Assembly (NCBI GenBank): GCA_963822575.1
Contig: CAWGHZ010000007.1
Location: 744,001 to 808,000, forward strand
Source of the DNA: CAWGHZ01 sp963822575
GTDB taxonomy: Bacteria; Pseudomonadota; Alphaproteobacteria; MPNO01; DASWLB01
Direction of reading: 5' to 3'
Length of the DNA: 64,000 nt
Shown: one piece after another, positions 37,230 to 47,304 of the stretch
Layout: each line of letters starts with the position of its first letter
How positions within the stretch are numbered: position 1 is the first letter of the stretch
Notes under the pieces: model-generated
Told to the model about the DNA's origin: nothing
Seen by the model: only the letters and a program-made list of their open reading frames with translations
Database searches by the model: none
Made by a program: the position numbers and the translations under genes

Positions 37230-39653
37230 TCATGCGCGTTTCCGGGTCGCACCAGCGCCCTCGGCCCGGGCGACGCGGCGGCGAACGGCGACGAAGCTGT
37301 CGGGCGTGACCGATATCGAATCGATGCCGCACTCGACCAGGAACTCCGCGAACTCCGGATGGTCGGATGGTGCCTGGCCGCACAGCCCGACCTTCGCGCC
37401 CGCCTTGTGCGCCTCAGCGATGACGCTCCGAATCATCCATTTCACCGCTGCGTCCTGCTCGTCGAACAGCCCGGCGAGCTCGGCCGAGTCGCGGTCGACG
37501 CCGAGGGTGAGCTGGGTGAGGTCGTTGCTGCCGATCGAGAAGCCGTCGAACCGCTTGGCGAATTCGCTGGCGAGGATCACGTTCGACGGGATCTCGCACA
37601 TCACGTAGACCTGGAGCCCGTCGGCGCCGCGCTGGAGCCCGTTCTCCGCCATGACGGCGAGTACCCGGTCGGCCTCGGCCACCGAGCGGCAGAACGGGAT
37701 CATCACGATCACGTTCTTGAAGCCCATTTCCGCGCGCAGCCGGCGGATCGCGCGGCATTCCAGCGCGAACCCTTCCTTGTAGCGCGGCGAGTAGTAGCGC
37801 GAGGCGCCGCGGAACCCGAGCATCGGGTTCTCCTCCTTCGGCTCGAACTGCGCGCCGCCGAGAAGGTTCGCGTACTCGTTGGTCTTGAAGTCGCTCATCC
37901 GCACGATGACGGGGTTCGGATGGTGCGCCGCGGCGATGCGGGCGAGCCCGCGCGCCAGACGGTCGACGAAATACTCGGTCTTGTCGTCGTAGACGCGGGT
38001 GAGGGCGGCGATCTCCTCCTTCGCCTTCGTGTCGGTCAGCCGGTCGAAATGCACCAGCGCCATCGGGTGGATCTTGATGTGGTTGTTGACCACGAACTCC
38101 ATCCGCGCGAGGCCGACGCCGTCGGTCGGCAGGCGCCACCAGCGGAAGGCCGCGGCCGGGTTGGCGAGGTTGAGCATCACCTTCGTGCGCGTCTTCGGCA
38201 GGTCCGAGATGTTCAGCTCGTCGACCGAAAACTCCACGGTGCCCTCGTAGACGAAGCCCTGGTCGCCCTCGGCGCAGGAAACGGTGATGTCCTGTTCGGA
38301 ATGCAGCACGTGGGTCGCGTCGCCGGTGCCGACGACGGCCGGCAGGCCCAGCTCGCGGCTGACGATGGCGGCGTGCGAGGTGCGCCCGCCATGGTCGGTG
38401 ACGATGGCGGCGGCGCGCTTCATGATCGGCACCCAGTCGGGGTCGGTCGTTTTCGTGACCAGGATGGCGCCGTCGACGAAGCGGTCGATGTCCTTCGGGC
38501 TTTCGATCAGGCAGCAGCGGCCGGCGACCACCGCGTCGCCGATGCTGAGGCCGGTGACCAGCGCCCGGCCCTTTTTGCCGATGCGGTAGGTCTTGAAGGC
38601 CGAGGCCTCGCGGAGCGACTGCACCGTCTCCGGGCGCGCCTGGACGACGTAGAGCGCGCCGGTCTCGCCGTCGCGCGCCCATTCCATGTCCATCGGGCAG
38701 CCGTAATGGTCCTCGATGGCGCAGGCCCAGCGCGCCAAGGTGAGGATGTCGTCGTCGCCCAGCACATAGGCGTCGCGCTCGACGCCGGAGGTGGGGACGT
38801 TCCTGGTCGGCGCCTCGCCCGGCCGGCCGTAGATCATCTTCTGGGCCTTCTCGCCGCGGGTCTTCTCGATGATGGGGCAAAGGCCCCGGTCGGCGAGCAG
38901 CGGCTTGAACACGACGTACTCGTCCGGGTCCACCGTGCCCTGCACGACGTTCTCGCCGAGCCCCCAGGCCGCGTTGATCAGCACTGTGCGGGGAAATCCT
39001 GTCTCGGTATCGATCGAGAACATGACGCCGGCGCCGCCGAGATCGGCGCGCACCATCTGCTGCACGCCGACCGACAGCGCGACCTTCATGTGATCGAACC
39101 CCTTGGCGGCGCGGTAGCTGATGGCGCGGTCGGTGAACAGCGAGGCGTAGCAGCGCCGGCAGGCATCGAGCAGTGCCGCCTCGCCCGCGATGTTGAGGAA
39201 GCTTTCCTGCTGGCCGGCGAAGCTCGCGTCGGGCAAATCCTCGGCGGTCGCGCTCGAACGTACGGCGACCGCCGCGTCCGGCTTGCCGATCCGCTGGCAG
39301 AGCGTGCGATACGCGGCGCGAATGGCGTCGGCGGTCTCGGCCGGCCACGTGCCCCGCAGGAAGGCGCGGCGGATCGCGTCGCCGGCCTCGGCGAGCGTCG
39401 CCTTGCCTGAATCGAGATCGGCAAGGGTTTCAGAGATCGTCTCGCGGAGCGCGTTGGCGTCGACATAGCGCCAGAATGCGTCGGCCGTGGTGGCGAAGCC
39501 CGGCGGCACCGCGATCTGCTTGGCGGCAAGGCGCTGCACCATCTCGCCCAGCGATGCGTTCTTGCCGCCGACCCGTGCCACGTCGCCGCGCCCCAGCGCC
39601 TCGAACCACAGCACCTGATCGGTCGCGTTCGTCGTCGCACTGTCTGCCGGCAT
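37230..39653 (-). CDS. ppsA: Phosphoenolpyruvate synthase
   Basis: An 807-residue enzyme that makes PEP from pyruvate and ATP in gluconeogenesis. ATG 39653 has AGGAGG 6 bases upstream. The N-terminal ATP-grasp domain starts LGRGDVARVGGKNASLGEM. The phospho-histidine domain has GGRTSHAAIVSRELG with the catalytic His. The C-terminal PEP domain carries the catalytic Cys in KVGLCGQAPSDHP. All motifs are intact, and length is normal. Growth on aromatic acids would need this step, but the gene is a core function and divergent from lysS. Confidence 0.95.
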   Translation of the reverse strand: MPADSATTNATDQVLWFEALGRGDVARVGGKNASLGEMVQRLAAKQIAVPPGFATTADAFWRYVDANALRETISETLADLDSGKATLAEAGDAIRRAFLRGTWPAETADAIRAAYRTLCQRIGKPDAAVAVRSSATAEDLPDASFAGQQESFLNIAGEAALLDACRRCYASLFTDRAISYRAAKGFDHMKVALSVGVQQMVRADLGGAGVMFSIDTETGFPRTVLINAAWGLGENVVQGTVDPDEYVVFKPLLADRGLCPIIEKTRGEKAQKMIYGRPGEAPTRNVPTSGVERDAYVLGDDDILTLARWACAIEDHYGCPMDMEWARDGETGALYVVQARPETVQSLREASAFKTYRIGKKGRALVTGLSIGDAVVAGRCCLIESPKDIDRFVDGAILVTKTTDPDWVPIMKRAAAIVTDHGGRTSHAAIVSRELGLPAVVGTGDATHVLHSEQDITVSCAEGDQGFVYEGTVEFSVDELNISDLPKTRTKVMLNLANPAAAFRWWRLPTDGVGLARMEFVVNNHIKIHPMALVHFDRLTDTKAKEEIAALTRVYDDKTEYFVDRLARGLARIAAAHHPNPVIVRMSDFKTNEYANLLGGAQFEPKEENPMLGFRGASRYYSPRYKEGFALECRAIRRLRAEMGFKNVIVMIPFCRSVAEADRVLAVMAENGLQRGADGLQVYVMCEIPSNVILASEFAKRFDGFSIGSNDLTQLTLGVDRDSAELAGLFDEQDAAVKWMIRSVIAEAHKAGAKVGLCGQAPSDHPEFAEFLVECGIDSISVTPDSFVAVRRRVARAEGAGATRKRA

Positions 39654-39811
39654 CGGGACCTCCTGGAGGCGAACGATCGCGGCCGAGCCTAGGCGCGCGG
39701 ACGCCGGCCGCATTGACGCAGGTCAAATTCGCGCGGGATTTCCCTAACCCCCTGACGCGACAGGCGGAGTCCGGCTTGACGGGGCGCGGGGGCGCGGCCA
39801 TGTTGCGGCGC

Positions 39812-41407
39812 ATGGCAGACGAGCTCGCCATACTGGCCGAATCCGCCCGCGCCTGGCCCTTCGAGGAGGCGCGCAAGGTGCTCGCGCGCGTACAGGGACG
39901 GGTGCCGGAAAAGGGCTACGTGCTGTTCGAGACGGGGTACGGCCCGTCCGGCCTGCCCCATATCGGCACGTTCGGCGAGGTAGCGCGGACGAGCTGGGTG
40001 CGCAACGCCTTCGCGGCGCTCACCGGCGGCGCCATCCCGACCCGCCTGTTCGCCTTCTCCGACGACATGGACGGGTTGCGCAAGGTGCCCGACAACGTGC
40101 CGAACCAAGAGATGGTGCGCGCGCACCTCGGCAAGCCGCTGACCGCCATCCCCGACCCGTTCGGCACGCACGAAAGCTTCGGCGCGCACAACAACGCGCG
40201 GCTGCGCGGCTTCCTCGACGCGTTCGGGTTCGACTACGAGTTCCAGTCCTCGACCGAATGCTACCGCTCCGGCCGGTTCGACGCGGCGCTCCTGGCCGTG
40301 CTCGCCCATTACGACGCGGTGATGCGGGTCATCCTGCCGACGCTCGGGCCGGAGCGGCGCGCGACTTACTCGCCGTTCCTGCCGATCAGCCCCGCGACCG
40401 GGCGCGTGCTGCAGGTGCCGATACTTGCCCGCGACGCCGACGATGGCACGATCGTTTTCGAGGACGAGGACGGCACGAAAATCGAGACGCCGGTCACCGG
40501 CGGGCGCTGCAAGCTGCAGTGGAAGGCCGACTGGGCGATGCGCTGGTACGCGCTCGGCGTCGATTACGAGATGTCGGGCAAGGACCTGATCGACTCGGTG
40601 AAGCTCTCGGGCCAGATTTGCCGCATCCTCGGCGCCGCCCCGCCCGAGGGGTTCATCTATGAGATGTTCCTGGACGAGGAGGGCGCCAAGATCTCCAAGT
40701 CCAGGGGCAACGGGCTCGCCGTCGAGGAGTGGCTGCGGTATGCGCCGGCCGAGTCGCTGGCGCTGTTCATGTACAACGCGCCGAAGAAGGCGAAGCGGCT
40801 TTATTTCGACGCGATCCCGCGCGCTGTCGACGACTATCTCGCCCATCTCGATTCGTATGTGGGCCAGGACGCGGCGCAGCGGCTGGAAAACCCCATCTGG
40901 CACATCCACACCGGCAACCCGCCGGCGCCGGAGGGCCACATCTCGTTCGGGCTGCTCCTGAACCTCGCCAGCGTGTGCAACACCGACGAGGCGGCCGTGC
41001 TGTGGAAGTTCATCTCGCGCTACGCGCCGGGGGCGAGCCCGGCGACGGCGCCGTTCCTCGACCGGCTGGTCGGCCACGCGGTCCACTATTTCCGCGACTT
41101 CGTCCGCCCGGCCAAAAAGTACCGCGCACCCACCGAGCAGGAGGCGGCGGCGCTCGCCGACCTTGCCGCAACCATCGAGGCGCTGCCGGCCGACGCCACG
41201 GCGGAGGCGATCCAGAACGAGGTCTACGAGGTCGGCAAGCGCCACGGCTTTGCCAATCTGCGCGACTGGTTCGGCGCGCTCTACGAGACGCTTTTGGGCC
41301 AGGCCCAGGGCCCCCGCATGGGCTCGTTCATCGCCCTTTACGGCCGCGCCGAAACGGTGGCGCTGATCCGCCGCGTCCTCGCCGGCGAAAGCCTGGCGGA
41401 CGCCTGA
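39812..41407 (+). CDS. lysS: Class I lysine--tRNA ligase
   Basis: A 531-residue class I LysRS (often called lysK) that charges tRNA-Lys. The HIGH-like motif is PHIGTFGEV and the KMSKS-like motif is AKISKSRGN. The anticodon-binding helical domain makes up the C-terminal third. Class I LysRS is typical of archaea and alphaproteobacteria, and it stands in for the class II enzyme of most bacteria. ATG 39812 gives MADELAIL. An ATG 12 bases upstream is also in frame, and neither has a clear ribosome site. Divergent from ppsA. Confidence 0.93.
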   Translation: MADELAILAESARAWPFEEARKVLARVQGRVPEKGYVLFETGYGPSGLPHIGTFGEVARTSWVRNAFAALTGGAIPTRLFAFSDDMDGLRKVPDNVPNQEMVRAHLGKPLTAIPDPFGTHESFGAHNNARLRGFLDAFGFDYEFQSSTECYRSGRFDAALLAVLAHYDAVMRVILPTLGPERRATYSPFLPISPATGRVLQVPILARDADDGTIVFEDEDGTKIETPVTGGRCKLQWKADWAMRWYALGVDYEMSGKDLIDSVKLSGQICRILGAAPPEGFIYEMFLDEEGAKISKSRGNGLAVEEWLRYAPAESLALFMYNAPKKAKRLYFDAIPRAVDDYLAHLDSYVGQDAAQRLENPIWHIHTGNPPAPEGHISFGLLLNLASVCNTDEAAVLWKFISRYAPGASPATAPFLDRLVGHAVHYFRDFVRPAKKYRAPTEQEAAALADLAATIEALPADATAEAIQNEVYEVGKRHGFANLRDWFGALYETLLGQAQGPRMGSFIALYGRAETVALIRRVLAGESLADA

Positions 41408-41414
41408 CCGCCCC

Positions 41415-41442
41415 TTCCGGGGGAAGACTCCCGTCCCCGGAA
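41415..41442 (+). terminator. Terminator-like hairpin after lysS
   Basis: A perfect 8-base stem, TTCCGGGG (41415-41422) and CCCCGGAA (41435-41442), with a 12-base loop, 8 bases after the lysS stop. The 3' side reads CGTCTAAACTT with no run of T, so terminator strength is doubtful. Confidence 0.4.
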
Positions 41443-41498
41443 CGTCTAAACTTCGCCCCGACGGCGGGCCGGAACCGCGGTGAGGAGGAGTGCGGCCG

Positions 41499-42665
41499 AT
41501 GAAAATCTTCTTGTTCCACCTGATGCCCTACGCTGAGGCGGACCTCGACGTCATCAAGCGCGTCGGCACCTCGTGGCTGACCGTCCCGAACACCGAGTAC
41601 GACCCGGTGAAGGGCTCGGCGCTCTACCACCGCTTCCTCGACGAGCTGGAATACGCCGACGAGCTGGGCTTCGACGGGGTGTGCGTGAACGAGCACCACC
41701 AGACCGCCTACGGTATGATGCCCGCCCCTTCGATCTTCGCCGGCGCGCTCGCCCGAGCGGTGAAGCGCGCCAAGATCGCGGTGCTCGGTCGGGCGCTGCC
41801 GCTCCTCAACAACCCGCTGGTGGTAGCCGAGGAGTACGCCATCCTCGACAATCTGACGCGCGGGCGGTTCGTCGCCGGGTTCGTGCGCGGCATCGGCACC
41901 GAGTACCACGCCTCGGGTACCAACCCCGGCTTCTCGCTGGAACGGTTCCACGAGGCGCACGATTTGATCATCCGCGCCTGGACCGAGCCCGGCCCGTTCG
42001 AGCATCACGGCAAGCATTACGACTTCACCTATGTGAACCCGTGGCCGCGCCCCTACCAGGACCCGCACCCGCCGGTCTGGATCCCGTCCTCGGGCTCGAC
42101 CGAGACCATCAAGTGGGCGGCCAAGATGCGCTACGTATATGCCCAGACGCTGGCGCCGATCGCCCAGGTCGCCAAGGTGTTCCAACGCTACCGCGAGGAG
42201 GCCGACGCGCTCGGCTACCAGGCTGGGCCCGAACAGCTCGCCTGGTCGAACTCGATCTACATCGCCGAGACCGACGAGAAGGCGCTGCGCGAGGCGAAGC
42301 CGCACCTCGAAGCCTACGCCAACCGCTTCGTCTACCAGCCGATCGACATGCTGCTGCCGCCCGGCTACACCTCGATGGAATCGATGAAGCGCATTCGCGC
42401 GGTGCGCACGGTCTCGGCCGAGCAGACGGCGGAAGACCTGATCAAGAACGGCGTGGTCATCGTCGGCAGCCCCAACACGGTGCGCGAGAAGCTCGCCCAG
42501 TATCAGGACATGGCCGGGTTCGGCATCATCACCACCAAATGCCAGTTCGGCACGCTGCCGGCCGACATGACGCGGGCCAACATGGACGCGGTCGCCCAGG
42601 AAGTGCTGCCCTATTTCCGCGACCGCGAGCCGAACCTGGCGCCCGCGCGCGCCGCCGCCGAATAG
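41499..42665 (+). CDS. Luciferase-like (LLM-class) flavin-dependent oxidoreductase, second copy
   Basis: A 388-residue TIM-barrel LLM protein from ATG 41499 with GGAGGAG 9 bases upstream. A GTG at 41490 is too close to that site. It shares the VNEHHQTAYGMMPAPS stretch, DNLTRGRFVAGFVRGIGTEYH and GFGIITTKCQFGTLPADM with the family and with the gene at 30465, but the ends differ. It would oxidise an organic substrate with reduced flavin or F420. It is followed by a molybdenum hydroxylase large subunit, so the two may act in sequence. Substrate unknown. Confidence 0.9.
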   Translation: MKIFLFHLMPYAEADLDVIKRVGTSWLTVPNTEYDPVKGSALYHRFLDELEYADELGFDGVCVNEHHQTAYGMMPAPSIFAGALARAVKRAKIAVLGRALPLLNNPLVVAEEYAILDNLTRGRFVAGFVRGIGTEYHASGTNPGFSLERFHEAHDLIIRAWTEPGPFEHHGKHYDFTYVNPWPRPYQDPHPPVWIPSSGSTETIKWAAKMRYVYAQTLAPIAQVAKVFQRYREEADALGYQAGPEQLAWSNSIYIAETDEKALREAKPHLEAYANRFVYQPIDMLLPPGYTSMESMKRIRAVRTVSAEQTAEDLIKNGVVIVGSPNTVREKLAQYQDMAGFGIITTKCQFGTLPADMTRANMDAVAQEVLPYFRDREPNLAPARAAAE

Positions 42666-42694
42666 ACGGATCGTAGAGAGGGGAGCGAAGAAGA

Positions 42695-45016
42695 ATGGGT
42701 CAGTACGAGGTCGGCCGGCCGGAATTGCGCGAGGAGGACATTGCGCTCGTCCAGGGCGTCGGGCGCTATGTCGACGACGTGAAGCTGCCGGACACGGCGC
42801 ACGGCTACGTGCTGCGCTCGCCCTATGCGCACGCGAAGATCCGCTCGATCGACACGGCGGCGGCGAAGGCGGCGCCCGGCGTTCTCTGCGTTCTGGTCGG
42901 CACCGATCCCGAGGTGGCCTCGCTCGCGCTGCAGTCGCCGCGCATGCCGCGCAAGCGGCGCGACGGCAGCCCGCAATTCATCTGTCCTCAGCCGCACCTC
43001 GCCAAGGACCGGGTGCGCTATGTCGGCGACTACGTGGCGTTCGTGGTGGCCGAGACGCTGGCCCAGGCGAAGGACGCGGCCGAGCTGGTCGAGGTCGATT
43101 ACGAGCCGCTGCCCGCCGTCACCTCGACCGAGGGTGCGATTGCCCCCGGCGCGCCCGCGGTGTGGGACGACCTGCCGGACAACCAGGCCTATTTCCACAC
43201 CGACGGCGACAAGGCCAAGGTCGACGCCGCCTTCGCCAAGGCCGACCACGTCGTCAAGCAGCGGTTGGTCATCAACCGCATCACCGCCAATACGATGGAG
43301 CCGCGCGGCGCGCTGTGCCATTACGATCTGCGCGAGGGGCGCTACGTCATGCGCCTCACGCTGCAGTCGCCGCACCGCGCGCGCAACGCCATCGCCCAGA
43401 TCTTCAAGCTGCCCGAAATGAAGTTTCACGTGATCGCCGAGAACGTGGGCGGCGGGTTCGGCATGAAGGGTGGCGTCTATCCCGAATACATCCTCGCGGC
43501 AGTCGCGGCGAAGAAGATCGGCCGGCCGGTCAAGTGGATCGGCGAGCGGTCGGAGGCGCATCTCTCGGACGAGCAGGCGCGCGACAACGTGACCGACGCC
43601 GAGCTCGCCCTTTCGAAGGACGGCAAGTTCCTGGCGCTCCGCACCCGCACGCTCGCCGCCACCGGCGCCTACAACAACACCGACCGCAACTCGGCGCCGT
43701 CGATCGGCAATCTCGGCGGGCTCGCCGGCACCTACACGACGCCCGCGATCTATTGCGAGGTGATCGGCGTCATCACCAACACGATGCTGACCGCGCATTA
43801 TCGCGGCGCCGGCCGGCCGGAGGCGTCCTACGTCATCGAGACGATGATCGACCTGGCCGCGCGCGCGCTGAAGATGGACCCGGTGGAGCTGCGCCGGATC
43901 AACACCATCCCGGCCGACGCGCTGCCCTACAAGACGGGCCTCACCTTCACCTACGATTGCGGCGATTTCGGCAAGAATTTCTCGGACGCGGCGGCGCTCG
44001 CCGACTACGAGGGATTCAAGGTCAGGCGCGAGGAGTCGCGAAAGCGCGGCAAGCTGCGCGGCATCGCCGTTACCAACACCATCGAGCAGACGGCAGGCGG
44101 GATGCTGGAGCACGCCGAGATCCGTTTCGACATGACCGGCGCGGTAACGCTGCTGGCCGGCGTGCACGATCACGGTCAAGGTCACGCCACCACCTTCAAG
44201 CAGGTGCTGTCGGAAAAGCTCGGCATCGACGCCGACCTGATCCGCTACCGCTACGGCGACACCGACGAGGTCATGACCGGCACCGGGACGTTCGGCTCGC
44301 GGTCGGCCGCCACCTGCTCGGCCGCCATCGACATCGCGGCGAAAAAGATCATCGCCAAAGGCACCAAGATCGCCGCCCACATGCTCGAGGCGGCGGAGAC
44401 CGACATCGCGTTCGACAAGGGCAAGTTCACCGTGGCCGGCACCGACCGGTCGGTGGGCATCGGCGACGTGGCGCGCGCCTCGTTCATGCCGCCTCGCATC
44501 CCGCGCGGCATGGAGCCCGGCCTTTACGACACCGGTACGTCGGCGACGCCCGCGACTTACCCCAACGGCTGCCACGTCTGCGAAGTCGAGGTCGATCCCG
44601 CGACCGGCACGGTGGAGATCGTGCGCTACGTCGTGGTCGACGACGTCGGGCGGGTGATCAACCCGCTCCTGGTGCACGGTCAGGTGCATGGCGGCATCGT
44701 CCAAGGGCTCGGCCAGGCGCTGGTCGAGGACATGCGCTACGACGAGGAGTCGGGCCAGCTCCTGACCGGCTCGTTCATGGATTACGGCATGCCGCGCGCC
44801 GACGACATGTGCATGATCGAAATCCGCTCCAACGAGGTGCCGACCAAGACCAACCCGCTCGGGGTCAAGGGGGCGGGCGAGGCGGGCACGGTCGGCGCGC
44901 TGCCCGCCGTGATGAACGCGATCAACGACGCACTGGCGCGCGAGGGCGCGCCCTACGTGCAGATGCCCGCCACGCCGGAAAAGGTCTGGCGTGCGCTTCA
45001 GGCCGCGCGGGGATAA
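42695..45016 (+). CDS. Xanthine-dehydrogenase-family molybdopterin-binding subunit
   Basis: A 773-residue large subunit of a molybdenum hydroxylase. The first domain (residues 1-130) is the aldehyde oxidase a/b hammerhead. The Mo-site signatures are ENVGGGFGMKGGVYPE, the loop AHYRGAGRPEA (the form II-like RGAGR variant, not the AYRCSFR of CO dehydrogenase) and the catalytic Glu in GVKGAGEAGTVGALPAV. Such enzymes hydroxylate carbon next to nitrogen or activated ring carbons using water. The medium (FAD) and small (2Fe-2S) subunits are not adjacent, which is unusual. It may pair with subunits elsewhere. A similar but distinct pair starts at 62655. Confidence 0.9.
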   Translation: MGQYEVGRPELREEDIALVQGVGRYVDDVKLPDTAHGYVLRSPYAHAKIRSIDTAAAKAAPGVLCVLVGTDPEVASLALQSPRMPRKRRDGSPQFICPQPHLAKDRVRYVGDYVAFVVAETLAQAKDAAELVEVDYEPLPAVTSTEGAIAPGAPAVWDDLPDNQAYFHTDGDKAKVDAAFAKADHVVKQRLVINRITANTMEPRGALCHYDLREGRYVMRLTLQSPHRARNAIAQIFKLPEMKFHVIAENVGGGFGMKGGVYPEYILAAVAAKKIGRPVKWIGERSEAHLSDEQARDNVTDAELALSKDGKFLALRTRTLAATGAYNNTDRNSAPSIGNLGGLAGTYTTPAIYCEVIGVITNTMLTAHYRGAGRPEASYVIETMIDLAARALKMDPVELRRINTIPADALPYKTGLTFTYDCGDFGKNFSDAAALADYEGFKVRREESRKRGKLRGIAVTNTIEQTAGGMLEHAEIRFDMTGAVTLLAGVHDHGQGHATTFKQVLSEKLGIDADLIRYRYGDTDEVMTGTGTFGSRSAATCSAAIDIAAKKIIAKGTKIAAHMLEAAETDIAFDKGKFTVAGTDRSVGIGDVARASFMPPRIPRGMEPGLYDTGTSATPATYPNGCHVCEVEVDPATGTVEIVRYVVVDDVGRVINPLLVHGQVHGGIVQGLGQALVEDMRYDEESGQLLTGSFMDYGMPRADDMCMIEIRSNEVPTKTNPLGVKGAGEAGTVGALPAVMNAINDALAREGAPYVQMPATPEKVWRALQAARG

Positions 45017-45054
45017 CCCGCCACCGGCTCGCCAATCCAACGAGGGAGGTAACG

Positions 45055-46185
45055 ATGATGAACAAGGGCCTGCTGTTCGGGGCGGTCAGTGCCGCCCTGA
45101 TGCTTGTCGCGCAGCTCGCGGCGGCGAAGGACTACACCTACGGCGCCGGCATTCCGGCGAAGTCGGACGAGATCGCGATCGGCGTGCAAAGCTATGCCGA
45201 CGACCTCACCAAGGCCACCAAGGGCTCCGTTCACCTGCGCGTGCTGGCGGGCGGCCAGGTGGTAAGCCTGGAGAACACGCTGCAGAACCTGCGCGACGGC
45301 GCGATCGACGCCGGGTTCGTGGTGCCGGTTTTCACCCGGAAGGAGCTGAAGAACACCAACGTGGTCTACGACACCGAGGTGTACGGCACCGATCCGGCGG
45401 CCATCACGGGCGCGGCGAACGAGACGATGCTGTTCGACTGCAAGCCCTGCATGGACGAGTTCAAGCACAACGGCGCGGTCTACCTTGCCTCGTTCGGCAA
45501 CAACAACAAGGGGCTGATCTGCCGCAAGGAGGTGCGCACCCTTGCCGATGTCAAGGGGCTTAAGATCCGCGCGGTCGGTGCGACACGCGGGCTAATGCAG
45601 GCGCTCGGCGGCATCCCGGTGTCGATGAGCCCGCCGGACGCGACGACGGCGCTCGAGCGCGGCGCGCTCGACTGCGTGCACGGCGTCGAGACCTGGCTGC
45701 AGAACTTCGGTTACTGGGACGTGGCGAAGTACGATCTGGAGACGCCGCTGGGCAGCCCGCGGACGATCAGTTCGGTCGTGTGGTCGCGGCGCACCTGGGA
45801 CAAGCTGTCCGCGGCCGACAAGAAGGCCGCGATCGACGCGTGCCCGATGCACCTCGCCCGCATGGTCTATGACGTGAATGTCGAGGCCGATGCGCGGATT
45901 AAGAAGATCGCGATCGAGAAGCACCACATCACCTTCGTCGAGGGCGGCAAGGACTTCGAGGAGGCGATGGCCAAGTGGCAGAAGCACGAGATGACGGCCC
46001 TGCCGCAGATGTGGACGAAGACGCTCGGCGTGAAGGATTCCGAGAAGATCTTCCAGGCCTTCCTCAAGAATCTCGACAAGTGGGAGAAGCTCGCGAAAGA
46101 AAACCATATGAAGAACGATCGGGACCTGATGGCCAAGATCTACGCCGAGCGCATCTACTCCAAGCTCGACGCGAGCAAGTTGTAA
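45055..46185 (+). CDS. dctP: TRAP transporter substrate-binding protein DctP, orphan, Cys-bearing
   Basis: A 376-residue exported protein, ATG with GGGAGGT upstream. A signal peptide (residues 1-24, ends QLAAA-KD) is present. It has the DctP motifs, and ALDCVHGVETW is conserved with the paralogue at 33881. Cys129/Cys132 (CKPC) and Cys156 keep the same spacing as there (3 then 24 residues), so a disulfide or metal site may be conserved. No dctQM lies next to it. The nearby set at 46243-49147 is on the other strand. It follows the Mo subunit by 38 bases, which suggests uptake of that enzyme's substrate. Confidence 0.85.
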   Translation: MMNKGLLFGAVSAALMLVAQLAAAKDYTYGAGIPAKSDEIAIGVQSYADDLTKATKGSVHLRVLAGGQVVSLENTLQNLRDGAIDAGFVVPVFTRKELKNTNVVYDTEVYGTDPAAITGAANETMLFDCKPCMDEFKHNGAVYLASFGNNNKGLICRKEVRTLADVKGLKIRAVGATRGLMQALGGIPVSMSPPDATTALERGALDCVHGVETWLQNFGYWDVAKYDLETPLGSPRTISSVVWSRRTWDKLSAADKKAAIDACPMHLARMVYDVNVEADARIKKIAIEKHHITFVEGGKDFEEAMAKWQKHEMTALPQMWTKTLGVKDSEKIFQAFLKNLDKWEKLAKENHMKNDRDLMAKIYAERIYSKLDASKL

Positions 46186-46203
46186 AGAATCATCGATCTG
46201 TCG

Positions 46204-46229
46204 GACGGGCCCGCTGCGGCGGGCCCGTC
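46204..46229. terminator. Bidirectional hairpin between convergent TRAP genes
   Basis: An 11-base perfect stem, GACGGGCCCGC (46204-46214) and GCGGGCCCGTC (46219-46229), with a TGCG loop, lies between two convergent DctP genes (stops at 46185 and 46243). The T content on either side is low, but the stem is strong enough to end transcription from both sides. Confidence 0.6.
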
Positions 46230-46242
46230 GCGTTTCCGGAAC

Positions 46243-47254
46243 CTAATTCTTGTCCAACTTTGCGAGTTCGGCCTTGTAGGCGGCGAGGACGCGGGCGCCG
46301 CCGGGCGTGCGCTTGATCCATTCCGCCTCGACCGGCGCGACCCGCTTCTGCCACACCGCCGATTCCCTCGCGGACAGGTGATAGATCGTGTGGCCCGACA
46401 TCTTGCCCACCACGGCCTGTCCGTCGGTGTCCTCCGCGCCGGTGGCCATGCCCATCCGTCGCGAAAACGCCTCGCCCGAATATTCGTCGATTGCCTTCTT
46501 CGCCTTGGCAGGCAGGCGTTCGTATGCCGCCTTGTTCATGAACGTGAAGGCGCAGGCAAGGCCGAGCGGGGCATTGAGATGGTAGCGTGTCACCTCCTGC
46601 AGCTTGAAGGGCAGCACCCCGGCCCAGCCGATCATCACGGCCTGGACCAGCCCGCGCTGCAGCGAACTCGTACGTCTCGCCCGGCGTCATGGTTATCGGC
46701 GTCGCGCCCAACATTTCCATGATCCGGCTCGGCGTGCGGGCGAGCACGCCCATCTTCATCCCCTTCAGGTCGTCGACTGTGTCGATGCGCTTCGTCGACT
46801 GGACGCCGGAGCCGGGGAAGTTGAACAGCGAGAGCGGATGGACGCGGTCGTAGGACTTGTCGAGCAGGCCGTGCTCGTAGAGCCGCCAGAGCGCGACGCT
46901 CGATTTGACGGTGTCGTTGGTGACGAAAGGCAGCTCCACGACGCCTGTCTTGGGGAACAGGCTGGCGTAGGGCCCGAACACGCCGAAGGCGACTTGCGCC
47001 ACGTCGCTGGTCACGCGGTCGAGCGCGTTGCGGAAGGTGGCGAGCGCGCCGCCCGGATAGAACTTGAAGGCGAGCGTGCCGCCCGAGGCCTTCGTGACCT
47101 CCGGCATCCAGTGCGCGTAGCCGTGGGTGTTGGTGAAGGCCATGGCGGTGGGTGGGTAGGCGAACTTGAGCTCCACGGGCGCCGCGGCGGCGGCGGGAAT
47201 GGCGGGCAGGGCGAGCGCCGCGGCCACGCCGAGTGCGATGGCGGATGTCCTCAT
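46243..47254 (-). CDS. dctP: TRAP transporter substrate-binding protein DctP (frameshifted)
   Basis: An exported DctP-type protein from ATG 47254, with an AAGGAGG site. A signal peptide (residues 1-25, ends PAAAAA) is followed by a mature domain that lacks the CxxC pair of the other two copies. The frame breaks near residue 197. One extra base lies at GAACTC (46664-46669), and removing one A gives GETYESLQRGLVQAVMIGW and a continuous protein of about 337 residues. It lies downstream of dctM and dctQ on the same strand (gene order Q-M-P), so the system is complete except for the break. Confidence 0.85.
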
Positions 47255-47304
47255 GTCGTTTCCTCCTTCGGTCGGGCGCTCTGGCGCCCTTTACCGGCTT
47301 GGCC

